Below are positions 1-7,675 of a stretch of 45,594 bases of DNA, piece after piece (position 1 is the stretch's first letter; each line of letters starts with the position of its first letter). The DNA comes from Syntrophobacteraceae bacterium (GTDB lineage: Bacteria > Desulfobacterota > Syntrophobacteria > Syntrophobacterales > Syntrophobacteraceae), in the NCBI GenBank assembly GCA_003165235.1, contig PLSV01000364.1, positions 24,356 through 69,949 on the forward strand, read 5' to 3'. The notes under the pieces are model-generated. The model had not been told where the DNA came from. It was given only the letters and a program-made list of their open reading frames with translations, and did no database searches. The translations under genes were made by a program, and so were the position numbers.

Positions 1-431
1 TTGCGCTCGGCCACCCAGGCGACGGATTCTACGTGGAGAGGGTGAAGGGCGAACAGAGCCGCTACGAAAGCGCTCTTCCAGGGCGCTTTGGTCATCCGGT
101 GAAAAACGAAAAAGAGCGACAATGTATTTGCAATGTGGAACAGGAGATTGGTCAGATGATGCCATCGCGGTTTCAACCCGAAGAGTTGAACATCGAGCAT
201 GTGGGATATCCATGCTACGGGATGCCAGTTTGCGGAATGACCGGTCGTGAATGCCCACCGAATTGACCCGAACGTAATGCCGCTCTTGACATGAATGTTC
301 TCGGTTACATATAGGGGATCGTCGTAATTAATGAAATCGCACTGATTGACCTGCCAGAATGCTATAAGGGCGGCAACCGTCAGGAGAAGGTAAATCAGCG
401 GAATTTGTTTTTCCCGAAATGTAGAATACAT
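1..431 (-). CDS. TMTC-like glycosyltransferase/TPR protein, N-terminal part (runs off the window)
   Basis: Reading the minus strand from an ATG at 431 gives an open frame to the window edge, about 143 codons, with no stop. The product starts MYSTFREKQIPLIYLLL and continues with the FINYDDPLYV motif, LDVQLFGL and HPLHVESVAWVAERK. It is a clear paralogue of the complete gene at 476-2527 over its whole visible length. The first hydrophobic stretch (residues 8-25) is a membrane segment. The acidic DD pair in the first outside loop sits where GT-C transferases carry their catalytic acid. The TPR half should lie outside the window. Only 44 bases separate it from the stop of its paralogue, so the two are a tandem pair on one transcript. 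The ribosome binding site is weak (GGTGGG). The donor and acceptor sugars cannot be told. Confidence 0.85.
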   Translation of the reverse strand, partial: MYSTFREKQIPLIYLLLTVAALIAFWQVNQCDFINYDDPLYVTENIHVKSGITFGSIRWAFTTGHSANWHPVAWISHMLDVQLFGLKPRWHHLTNLLFHIANTLSLFFVFHRMTKAPWKSAFVAALFALHPLHVESVAWVAER

Positions 432-475
432 CCCACCGTCACTCTGAAGAAGTCTTGATGGCTTCAGGATACCCG

Positions 476-2527
476 TCACCAGTTCATCCCTTGGCTTTTC
501 AGAAAGCTCTTTGCGCTTTGAATGTCAAATCTTGCCGCTGTTTTCATGTCCTCCATCGCCTTGCTGCGATTCCCAAGCGTGGCATGAGCGACGCCGCGGT
601 TATAATATGCCACGGCATATTTAGGGTTGATCTCGATCGCCCTGTCATAATCTGAAATAGCCTGCCTCTGGTCGCCAAGCTTGTCATAGGTTGCGCCCCG
701 GTTATTGTAGGCCTCGGCATATTTGGGATCGATTTCGATCGCCCTGTCAAAATCTGAAATCGCCGTCCTCTGGTCGCCAAGGGCGCCATAGGTTGCGCCC
801 CGGTTATTATAGGCCTCAGCATATTCAGGATTGATTTCGACGGCCCTGTCAAAATCTGAAATCGCCTGCCTCAGGTTGCTGAGTTCGTTATAGGCGACGC
901 CCCTGTTATTGTAGGCCTCAGCATATTCAGGATTGATCTTGATGGCTGCGTCGTAATCCGAAATAGCCTGCCTGGGATCGCCAAGTTTACCGTAGGCGAC
1001 GCCCCGGTTATTATAGGCGTCAGCATATTTAAGATTGATTTCGATTGCCCTGTCATAATCTGAAATAGCCTGCCTCAGGTTGCCAAGTTCGCCATAAGCG
1101 ATACCCCGATTGTAGTGAATAACGTCACTAAGGCTGGCGACTTTGAGGCTGTGGTCATACAACGCAAAGTCATTGCGCCAGTACCCCACCTGTGTCCGGG
1201 TAACAATCAAAAGAGACAGAAGGACCAATGCCGACAGCGCAAAAAGCGCCTCTTTTCGGGGTTCTAGGGTGGGCCGCCATTTTTTCAAAAGATCCGGAAT
1301 GCCCCATGCCGCCATGACGAACAAACCGATCAGGGGAATATAGCTATAGCGGTCCGCCATGGCTTGACTGCCGACCTGCACAATTCCTATGACGGGAACA
1401 AGCGTGCCTGCAAACCACAGCCATCCCACAGTCAGGTAGGGAAGCCTCTTTGCCGTCCGGATAACCGTGAAGGTTACGGCGCCGAGGAATACAACCGCCC
1501 CCAGGACCTGCCAGATCGGCTGCAACCCGGGGAGAGGATAATAAACAGCAAGGTTAACCGGCCAGAGGGTCTTTGCAATGTAAATGATATAGGAAACCAA
1601 AGCATTCGCGATACGAACACCCGGCGAAAACGCCGCGATGGATGCTACCGATCCTCCTTTTTGCTGGACAGTGTATGTCACGATGCATGAGAGGGCTGTA
1701 AGCGCAAAAAGTGGGATTTTTTCCCGGATCAGAGGGCGAATCAATGCCCATTGATATGTACGATCCGCTGGTTTTTCTTCTTTCACCGTGCCCTGCCCGG
1801 CGGCGGTCTTCCCCGACTTGCCCTTTCTTTTTTTCGCAGACAACTGCGCCCGCTCTACGCTTCCCGCTCCCTGCCTGCTTGCCTCTGTACGGGTTTGCCG
1901 AGCGGATTTCTTAGGCTCGAAGCGCTGCAGGGGCCAGAAGTCCAAGAGCAGCAGGACAAAGGGAAGGGTCACCAGCATAGGTTTTGCCATAAGGCCTAAA
2001 GCAAAGAATATGAAAACGGCCAGGTAATTTTTGAGCCGGGGATGGGCAACATAATGGATATACGCTCCCATAGTGAGCATCCAGAAAAAAGTGGAAAGCA
2101 CGTCTTTGCGCTCGGAAACCCAGGCGACGGATTCTACGTGGAGAGGGTGAATGGCGAACAGAGCCGCTGCGAAAGCGCTCTTCCAGGGCGCTTTGGTCAT
2201 CCGGTGGAAAACCCAAAAGAGCAACAGCGTATTTGCAATGTGTAGCAGGAGATTACTCAGATGATGCCATCGAGGGTTCAACCCAAAGAGTTGAACATCG
2301 AGCATGTGGGACATCCATGTCAGAGGATGCCAGTTTGAGGCGTAACCGGTCGTGAATGCCCACCGCATTGCCTCTGTCGTAATGCCGTCCCTGATATGAA
2401 TGTTCTTGGCTACGTATAAGGGATCGTCAATGTCAACGAAATTGCAGTAATTAACCTGCCAGAACGCTATAAGGGCAGCGGCCATAAGAAAAAGATAAAT
2501 CAGCTGGATTTGCTTTTTTGTTGACAT
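476..2527 (-). CDS. Polytopic membrane glycosyltransferase-like protein with six C-terminal TPRs (TMTC type)
   Basis: This 683-residue protein has two halves. Residues 1-460 are strongly hydrophobic, with about ten or more membrane segments. They carry the FVDIDDPLYV motif near residue 35 and the conserved HPLHVESVAWVSERKD stretch of bacterial relatives of TMTC O-mannosyltransferases. Residues about 468-671 are six near-identical 34-residue TPR units of the form AYNNRGxxYxxLGDxRQAI. A Lys/Gly-rich loop (about 205-265) interrupts the membrane part. The likely role is transfer of sugar from a lipid carrier to a protein or glycan on the outer face of the inner membrane; the TPRs would bind the acceptor. 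This role is inference from the family. It follows the GT39/83-like gene at 2546 by 18 bases, so the two are probably co-transcribed. The ATG at 2527 is well placed at the membrane segment. Confidence 0.85.
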   Translation of the reverse strand: MSTKKQIQLIYLFLMAAALIAFWQVNYCNFVDIDDPLYVAKNIHIRDGITTEAMRWAFTTGYASNWHPLTWMSHMLDVQLFGLNPRWHHLSNLLLHIANTLLLFWVFHRMTKAPWKSAFAAALFAIHPLHVESVAWVSERKDVLSTFFWMLTMGAYIHYVAHPRLKNYLAVFIFFALGLMAKPMLVTLPFVLLLLDFWPLQRFEPKKSARQTRTEASRQGAGSVERAQLSAKKRKGKSGKTAAGQGTVKEEKPADRTYQWALIRPLIREKIPLFALTALSCIVTYTVQQKGGSVASIAAFSPGVRIANALVSYIIYIAKTLWPVNLAVYYPLPGLQPIWQVLGAVVFLGAVTFTVIRTAKRLPYLTVGWLWFAGTLVPVIGIVQVGSQAMADRYSYIPLIGLFVMAAWGIPDLLKKWRPTLEPRKEALFALSALVLLSLLIVTRTQVGYWRNDFALYDHSLKVASLSDVIHYNRGIAYGELGNLRQAISDYDRAIEINLKYADAYNNRGVAYGKLGDPRQAISDYDAAIKINPEYAEAYNNRGVAYNELSNLRQAISDFDRAVEINPEYAEAYNNRGATYGALGDQRTAISDFDRAIEIDPKYAEAYNNRGATYDKLGDQRQAISDYDRAIEINPKYAVAYYNRGVAHATLGNRSKAMEDMKTAARFDIQSAKSFLKSQGMNW
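515..1126 (-). repeat. Six tandem 102-bp units encoding TPRs
   Basis: The 3' third of the gene at 476-2527 is built from six consecutive 102-base units, each coding for one 34-residue TPR. The units are still very similar at DNA level: phrases such as TATAGGCCTCAGCATATT recur at 102-base spacing. This suggests recent unit duplication or gene conversion, and the TPR number may vary between strains. Confidence 0.9.
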
Positions 2528-2545
2528 AGAACAGATCCGGTCATA

Positions 2546-4180
2546 TCACCTGGCGGTCTTCCGCTTGAATACTATCAACTGACTCGACCCGAGTCTAGGG
2601 GTGAAGTATTCGGCGTCTTTATCCATCAGCCACAGGGTGTGGTCTGAATAGATGCAGGCCACCATGACCTGCTGGTAGTAATTGTGAATGTAGCCGCTCA
2701 ACCAGGTAAACATCTTTTTCTCGGATCCATATCGCTGAAGCCAGGAGGTCGAGACGCTTACGAGCACGAGGAATGGCGGCTCGCTTCTCTCCACCTGCGC
2801 GATCATCTCTTCCTGCATGCGCAGTGCGAAGGGCTGGGGTTCCATCAACCCGTACATATATATGTGCTCCGTGGCAGGCCTGCGATGGGCATAGAAGCAT
2901 ATCTCCGGCTCAGACCCCATGACGGCGATACGATCTTCGGGTTTGGTGTTCTTCCTTAGATACTCTGCAATCTTTACAGATTCGGGAAACGGATTGGCGC
3001 CGTAAACCGAACGGCTGAACTGGTCCGGGGTGGACGCCGCAAGAATACGTCCCGTGGAAAAGGGGCCGGTCAGAGAGAACCCCACGGCTGCGGCGAGTAT
3101 CGCAAACTGGACGGCTTTAGGCTTGGCCGTATATTTTGCCGCAGCCTTCTCCAGCGCCCAAACCGCAGCGCCGGCGCAAAGCGCCGCCGCCGGCAGGAGC
3201 TGCACGAAATAGTGCTGGCGAAAGAAAAGACCTGGACACACTGCGAGAAACGAGAACAGGAAAAACCCCAGGAGAAACGGTGCGGCTTTTCGTCCGGACT
3301 CCGTAAACCAGATACCGATCATGCCGGCAAAGCCCATCAACCATATCACCGGGTTATTCTCAAGGATGGGGATGATTCCGGACTCAAATAATTGTATCCC
3401 CGTTTTCAGGTCCACCTCGGATGCGTAGGCGCGCGCATAGTCAACCGTCCAGAACCAGAACCTGTCAAACACGCCCTGGTAGGCCATCAGGGCCACGACC
3501 ACCGCGTAGGGCAGAACGGTTCCACCGGCCAGGGACCCGGATTCGAGCAGCAAACGTTTCCACGAAAAGGGGCGGCGGCGCAACGCCCCGTACAAGACCC
3601 AGAGGAAACCAAACAGGGCGAAGAAGGCCCCGGATTGCTTCATGAGCAGCGCCAGCCCAAGGCAAAGACCCGAACCCCACAAAAGCGGCATTCTTCTCTT
3701 AGACCTTGAGCTTTCCTGGAGCAGCCAAATCCCGGCAAGGGCGAACATCACCACAAAGTGGGTCGCATGCGCAAAAAGGCCAAGCACCGAAGTGTCTGCG
3801 GACATGATGATGAAGGCTGCCCCGGCCATGGCCGCGCCGGCGGCGCCCAGCAAAGGCCGTGCAAGCAGATACAGGATAACGGTCGAGATAAGATTGACCG
3901 CCAAAAGGCCCAGGTGGACTCCGGTGATCGTTTGCCCAAATACGGCCAGAATGACCGAATAGGCGTAATATATGCCGGGAAACTTCATATTTGCCGCCTC
4001 AAGATAAGGCGGCGTCCCGTCCAGGATAAGCTGGCCCATGAGGGCGTATTCGCCTTCGTCACGTTCCAGCGGCGCCGGCGCAGCCTGAATCCGAACGATC
4101 GTGACAGCAACAACGGCTGCCGCCAGGACAGCCAGGGTTAGAAGTGGAAGCCAGTCTCGTGATGCACGACGCTTTTTCAG
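2546..4180 (-). CDS. GT39/GT83-like membrane glycosyltransferase (paralogue B), probable CTG start
   Basis: A GT-C polytopic transferase of the ArnT/PMT_2 type, moving sugar from a polyprenyl phosphate donor in the periplasm. From the first ATG (4039) the protein would begin at MGQLILDGTPPY and lose its first membrane helix and the catalytic-loop motif ERDEGEYA. The frame is open upstream, and those residues are all present there. The sequence upstream of the tandem paralogue at 4283-5923 is the same: AGGAG, then eight bases, then its GTG start. Here the same position holds CTG (4180-4178). I therefore place the start at this CTG, giving 544-545 residues, against 546 in the paralogue. ATG 4039 would be a truncated form. 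The C-terminal part (about residues 400-540) is a soluble domain with PEDRIAVMGSEPEICFYAHR. The gene sits between its paralogue and the TPR gene. Confidence 0.82.
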   Translation of the reverse strand: MKKRRASRDWLPLLTLAVLAAAVVAVTIVRIQAAPAPLERDEGEYALMGQLILDGTPPYLEAANMKFPGIYYAYSVILAVFGQTITGVHLGLLAVNLISTVILYLLARPLLGAAGAAMAGAAFIIMSADTSVLGLFAHATHFVVMFALAGIWLLQESSRSKRRMPLLWGSGLCLGLALLMKQSGAFFALFGFLWVLYGALRRRPFSWKRLLLESGSLAGGTVLPYAVVVALMAYQGVFDRFWFWTVDYARAYASEVDLKTGIQLFESGIIPILENNPVIWLMGFAGMIGIWFTESGRKAAPFLLGFFLFSFLAVCPGLFFRQHYFVQLLPAAALCAGAAVWALEKAAAKYTAKPKAVQFAILAAAVGFSLTGPFSTGRILAASTPDQFSRSVYGANPFPESVKIAEYLRKNTKPEDRIAVMGSEPEICFYAHRRPATEHIYMYGLMEPQPFALRMQEEMIAQVERSEPPFLVLVSVSTSWLQRYGSEKKMFTWLSGYIHNYYQQVMVACIYSDHTLWLMDKDAEYFTPRLGSSQLIVFKRKTAR

Positions 4181-4197
4181 TGTGGAATCTCCTATTC

Positions 4198-4264
4198 GGA
4201 ACGGTATGATAGCAGCGGCCGAAAGAAAAAGGCAAATCAGCGGAATTTACTTTCTTGTTTACAT
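4198..4264 (-). pseudogene. Dead 5' stub of the TMTC-like/TPR gene at the duplication junction
   Basis: Just downstream of paralogue A lies an ATG (4264-4262) followed by about 60 bases that match the start of the TPR gene at 2527. In frame it would read M, stop, TRK, stop, then IPLICLFLSAAAIIPF, compared with MSTKKQIQLIYLFLMAAALIAF in the intact gene. Two stops kill it, and homology ends at GTTC where the sequence becomes the leader of paralogue B. It is the scar left when a GT-TPR segment was duplicated in tandem. Confidence 0.72.
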
Positions 4265-4282
4265 TGAACAAATCCGGTCATA

Positions 4283-5923
4283 TCACTTGGCGGTCTTCCG
4301 TTTGTGGACTATCAATAGACTCGATCCGGGTCTTTCGGGGAAGCGGTCGCCTTCTTTGGCCATCAGCCACACATCGCGGTCGGGGTCGGGATAGATGTAC
4401 GCCACAATAACCGGCTGGTAGTAATTGTTAATGTAACCGACCAGCCAGGGGAATACCTTTTTCTCGTATTCAGGCCACTCGAGCCAGGAGTTCGAGGACG
4501 TTAAGAGCACGAGAAATGGCGCCTCGCTTTTCTCCACCTGCGCGATCATCTCTTCCTGCATGCGCAGCGCGAAGGGCTGGGGTTCCATCAAAGCGAACAT
4601 ATACATGTACTCCGTGGCAGGCTTACGATGGGCATAGAAGCATATCTCCGGCTCAGACCCCATGACGGCGATACGATCTTCCGGTTTGGTGTTCTTCTTT
4701 ATATACGCTGCAACCTTTGCAGATTCGGCGAATGGATTGGGGCCGTAAACCCAATGGCTGAACTGCTCAGGCGTCAAGGCCGCGATAATGCGCCACGTGA
4801 AAAAGGCGCCAGTCAGCGAAGACCCCACGACTGCGACAATCATCACAAACTGGATGGCTTTAGACTTGGCCGTATATCTGGCCGCAGCCTTCTCCAGCGC
4901 CCATGCCGCAGCGCCGGCGTAAAGCGCCGTCGCCGGCAGGAGCTGCACGAAATAGTGGCTGCGAAAGATAAGACCCGGACACACTGCCAGGAATGAAAAG
5001 AAAAAAAGCGCCAGGAGAAAAGGCGCGACCTTTCGTCCGGACTCCGTACACCAAATACCGATCATGCCCGCAAAGGCAATGGACCATATCGCCGGGTTAT
5101 GCTTGAAGATGGGGATAAATTCTACCTGAAAGTGTACGATCCCCCTTTTCAGGTCCATCTCGGTTGCGTAAGCGCCCGCATAGTCAACAGTCCAGAACCA
5201 GAACCTGTCAAGCACGCCCTGGTGAGCCATCAGGGCCAAAACCACCGCGCAGGGCAGAACGATTCCCCCGGCCAGGGACCCGGATTCGAGCAGCAAACGT
5301 TTCCACGAAATGGGGCGGCGGCGCAACGCCCTGTACAAGACCCAGAGGAAACCAAACAGCGCGAAGAAGACCCCGGGCTGCTTCATGAGGAGCGCCAGCC
5401 CAAGGCAAAGACCCGAACCCCACAAAAGCGGCATTCTTCTTTTAGAATTTGAGCTTTGCTGGAGCAGCCAAATCCCGGCAAGCGCGAACATCACCACAAA
5501 TTGAGTTGCATGCCCGGCAAGACCAAGTACGGAAATGTCTGAGGACATGATGATGAAAGCCGCCCCGGCCAGAGCCGCGCCGGCGGCGCCCAGCAAAGGC
5601 CGCGCAAGCAGATACAGAATAACGGTCGATAACAGATTGACCGCCAAAAGGCCCATGTGGACGCCGGTGGCCGTTTGCCCAAATACGGCCAGAATCGCTG
5701 CATATGCGTAATACGTGCCCGGAAACTTCATATTTGCCGCCTCAAGGTAAGGCGGCGTCCCGTCCAGGATAAGCTGGCCCATGAGGGCGTATTCGCCTTC
5801 ATCGCGCTCAAGCGGGGCCGCCGCCGCCTGAAACCGGATGATCATGACTGCAACAACGGCTGCCGCCAGGACAGCCAGACATAGAGGTGGAAGCCAGTCT
5901 CGAGAGACACAACGCTTTCCCAC
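4283..5923 (-). CDS. GT39/GT83-like membrane glycosyltransferase (paralogue A)
   Basis: This 546-residue protein is a close paralogue of the gene at 2546-4180. The N-terminus MGKRCVSRDWLPPLCLAVLA leads into a first membrane helix, then an outer loop with ERDEGEYALMGQLILDG, the acidic catalytic signature of ArnT/PMT-type GT-C enzymes. About ten hydrophobic segments follow, then a soluble C-terminal domain with PEDRIAVMGSEPEICFYAHR. The start is GTG (5923-5921), supported by AGGAG eight bases upstream; that AGGAG overlaps the stop of the TVP38-like gene, so the two are likely translationally coupled. The reaction would be transfer of a sugar from a lipid-linked donor at the periplasmic face of the inner membrane. 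The sugar and acceptor are unknown. Confidence 0.86.
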   Translation of the reverse strand: MGKRCVSRDWLPPLCLAVLAAAVVAVMIIRFQAAAAPLERDEGEYALMGQLILDGTPPYLEAANMKFPGTYYAYAAILAVFGQTATGVHMGLLAVNLLSTVILYLLARPLLGAAGAALAGAAFIIMSSDISVLGLAGHATQFVVMFALAGIWLLQQSSNSKRRMPLLWGSGLCLGLALLMKQPGVFFALFGFLWVLYRALRRRPISWKRLLLESGSLAGGIVLPCAVVLALMAHQGVLDRFWFWTVDYAGAYATEMDLKRGIVHFQVEFIPIFKHNPAIWSIAFAGMIGIWCTESGRKVAPFLLALFFFSFLAVCPGLIFRSHYFVQLLPATALYAGAAAWALEKAAARYTAKSKAIQFVMIVAVVGSSLTGAFFTWRIIAALTPEQFSHWVYGPNPFAESAKVAAYIKKNTKPEDRIAVMGSEPEICFYAHRKPATEYMYMFALMEPQPFALRMQEEMIAQVEKSEAPFLVLLTSSNSWLEWPEYEKKVFPWLVGYINNYYQPVIVAYIYPDPDRDVWLMAKEGDRFPERPGSSLLIVHKRKTAK

Positions 5924-5934
5924 TGCGGAATCTC

Positions 5935-6684
5935 CTATTGAGAACGCTCATCCGGTGGCCGATGGGAGTCCCTCAAAGACGGCGCAGGTTTGCTTTCGTA
6001 TTTGCTCTGCACCAGTTTTGCAATGAGCGCCAAAGCTATCAGGAATCCAAGAGCAAGGCCCATCCTGGCGGAAAACAGCCGGCCATGGTCTCCCGAAATC
6101 CAAATATGCCTTATCTCACCGATAAAAAAAGTGGTCGCGAAAATGGTGATGACCTCACCAATGGCTGTGGCGAAAAAATAGTCCCGAAAACGGAGCTTCG
6201 TCAGTCCCGCGCCGTAATTCATGGGCGCGAAGGGGATAAACATCAGCCGGAGGAAAAGGACGGTTTTGAAGCCATTGCGCTCGATCAGGCCGTCGTAGTT
6301 CCTCAGCCTGTCTCCGAGAAGGGAATAGACAAATTCCCGTCCCAGCTTGCGGGCGGTAAGATAGGAGATCACCGCCCCTGCAAGGGCGCCCGGGCATACG
6401 CAGGCAAAGGCCACGTAAGGTCCGAACATGGCCGCACCGACCGCGACAAAAACCGTCACCGGGACAAAAAGACACGTGCCAACCGCGCAGAAGATCACAA
6501 GAAGGGCTGGACCCATTAGACCGGCTTGAGCGATGATCTTTTGGAACTGACTGGGTCCGAGGTATGCTTTTATGGGCGTAATCTCCACGAGACCAATCAA
6601 AAGCCCTGCCAGAGCCAACAGAATCAGCGCTTTGATAAGCGCCCTGCGGCTGCCGATCTTCATTATTTTGCCGGGTCCTGCCAT
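5935..6684 (-). CDS. TVP38/TMEM64 (VTT/SNARE-associated) family membrane protein
   Basis: A 249-residue polytopic inner-membrane protein. The central part (about residues 50-190) is a VTT domain: GPALLVIFCAVGTCLFVPVT, the glycine-rich VGAAMFGPYVAF and the family signature LRLMFIPFAPMNYGAG. A hydrophobic segment near residue 16 precedes it and another near residue 205 follows. Relatives include DedA and TMEM41/VMP1 proteins linked to lipid scrambling or undecaprenyl-phosphate recycling. Such a role would suit a neighbourhood of lipid-carrier-dependent glycosyltransferases, but this is inference. The start at 6684 or an ATG seven codons later (MKIGSRR) are both possible; neither has a strong ribosome binding site. 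It ends 11 bases before the GTG of the next gene. Confidence 0.88.
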   Translation of the reverse strand: MAGPGKIMKIGSRRALIKALILLALAGLLIGLVEITPIKAYLGPSQFQKIIAQAGLMGPALLVIFCAVGTCLFVPVTVFVAVGAAMFGPYVAFACVCPGALAGAVISYLTARKLGREFVYSLLGDRLRNYDGLIERNGFKTVLFLRLMFIPFAPMNYGAGLTKLRFRDYFFATAIGEVITIFATTFFIGEIRHIWISGDHGRLFSARMGLALGFLIALALIAKLVQSKYESKPAPSLRDSHRPPDERSQ

Positions 6685-6749
6685 TCAATCACTATTTCCA
6701 TCGAACTGCGGCCACCGCGCCAGGCTGGAGCACATGACTCTCTTTTCGC

Positions 6750-7505
6750 CTATCTGTGATCGTAGTGAAAATACCTCGAGTTAATCAGTTTCATTTTCGC
6801 CAGGCGATACTCACATGCCGTTTTGAGGCAACCGACTCCATATATCACGCTTCGCCTGAAGTTTATTGAAGATGCCTCGTTGAAATACCTGGTCGGGCAG
6901 CTTACTTCGGCAACCATGTATCCAAGCCAGAGAATCTGGGCGATCATCTGATTGTCGAAAACAAAATCGTCCGAGTTCGCATCAAAGGGGACTTTTTCGA
7001 GCAACTCGCGTGAAAAGCCCCGGTAGCCCGTGTGATACTCTGAGAGCTTTGCGCCCATAAGAACGTTCTCGGCAAAGGTGAGGCTCCTGTTGGCTACATA
7101 CTTCCACAGGGGCATACCCCCTTTGAGGGCGTAGCCCCCGAGAATCCTCGATCCGAGGACACAATGGTAGAGGCCGTTTCCGATCATTGAAACAAAAGCG
7201 GGAATGAGCTTTGGGGTGTACTGGAAGTCGGGATGGACCATTATGACGATGTCCCCTCCCTCCTCCAGCGCGCGCCTGTAGCAAGTCTTCTGATTGCCGC
7301 CATAGCCCAAGTTGCTCTCGTGGGCATACACCCTGGTCTTGGAAAGACCCCTCGCAACCTCGATCGTCTTGTCATGACTGACATCATCCACGACGATAAT
7401 CAAATCGACGCAGTCCTGCGCCAACACCTCCGAATGGGTCTGCCGCAACGTCTTTTCGGCGTTGTAGGCCGGCATTACCACGACGACTTTTTTGTCTCTG
7501 AACAT
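6750..7505 (-). CDS. Family 2 glycosyltransferase (dolichol-phosphate mannosyltransferase-like)
   Basis: A 251-residue GT-A fold enzyme without membrane segments. The N-terminus has VVVVMPAYNAEKTL and IIVVDDVSHDKT, the nucleotide-sugar binding part. The metal-binding region reads VIMVHPDFQYTP, the HPD variant used by a DPM1-like subfamily in place of DAD. Further on are GSRILGGYALKGGMP, then the acceptor region with EYHTGYRGFSRELLE and DFVFDNQMIAQ. It probably loads a sugar from a nucleotide donor onto a polyprenyl phosphate or an early glycan, giving a lipid-linked sugar for the GT-C enzymes next door (inference). The ATG at 7505 is the first in frame. The 170-base leader holds a small hairpin (7541-7554). 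Confidence 0.88.
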   Translation of the reverse strand: MFRDKKVVVVMPAYNAEKTLRQTHSEVLAQDCVDLIIVVDDVSHDKTIEVARGLSKTRVYAHESNLGYGGNQKTCYRRALEEGGDIVIMVHPDFQYTPKLIPAFVSMIGNGLYHCVLGSRILGGYALKGGMPLWKYVANRSLTFAENVLMGAKLSEYHTGYRGFSRELLEKVPFDANSDDFVFDNQMIAQILWLGYMVAEVSCPTRYFNEASSINFRRSVIYGVGCLKTACEYRLAKMKLINSRYFHYDHR

Positions 7506-7675
7506 AAGCTATACCGTAGCTCCACGCGGTTATGCCGGCAGCCTGGAAACAGGCAACGGGTTCGCTCGCTTTTCGGATGCCCCTGGAGCGTGCTGTGAAC
7601 TCGAATTAAGATTGGCTCTTGTTTCAGTTACGTCTTTCTTGCATATCTTAAAAATGCTGTCAAGTGGTTGCCTTT

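Larger units (their letters stand above)
2461..5948 (-). repeat. Tandem duplication of a ~1.74-kb unit (3' tip of TVP38 gene + GT gene + 5' tip of TPR gene)
   Basis: Units about 5948-4205 and 4198-2461 are homologous along their length. They share the AGGAG upstream signal, the whole GT reading frame, and the first codons of the TPR gene. The outer ends share AGAACGCT on the plus strand (5941-5948 in the TVP38 gene tail, 2461-2468 in the TPR gene head). At the junction (4198-4205) the equivalent is GGAACGGT. This is the pattern of a tandem duplication formed at an eight-base microhomology. The copies have since diverged. Confidence 0.75.

Noticed and set aside
515..1126. Regular 102-base repeats that might be taken for a CRISPR array
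   Set aside because: They are continuous coding sequence for TPR units, with no unique spacers of constant length and no cas genes.
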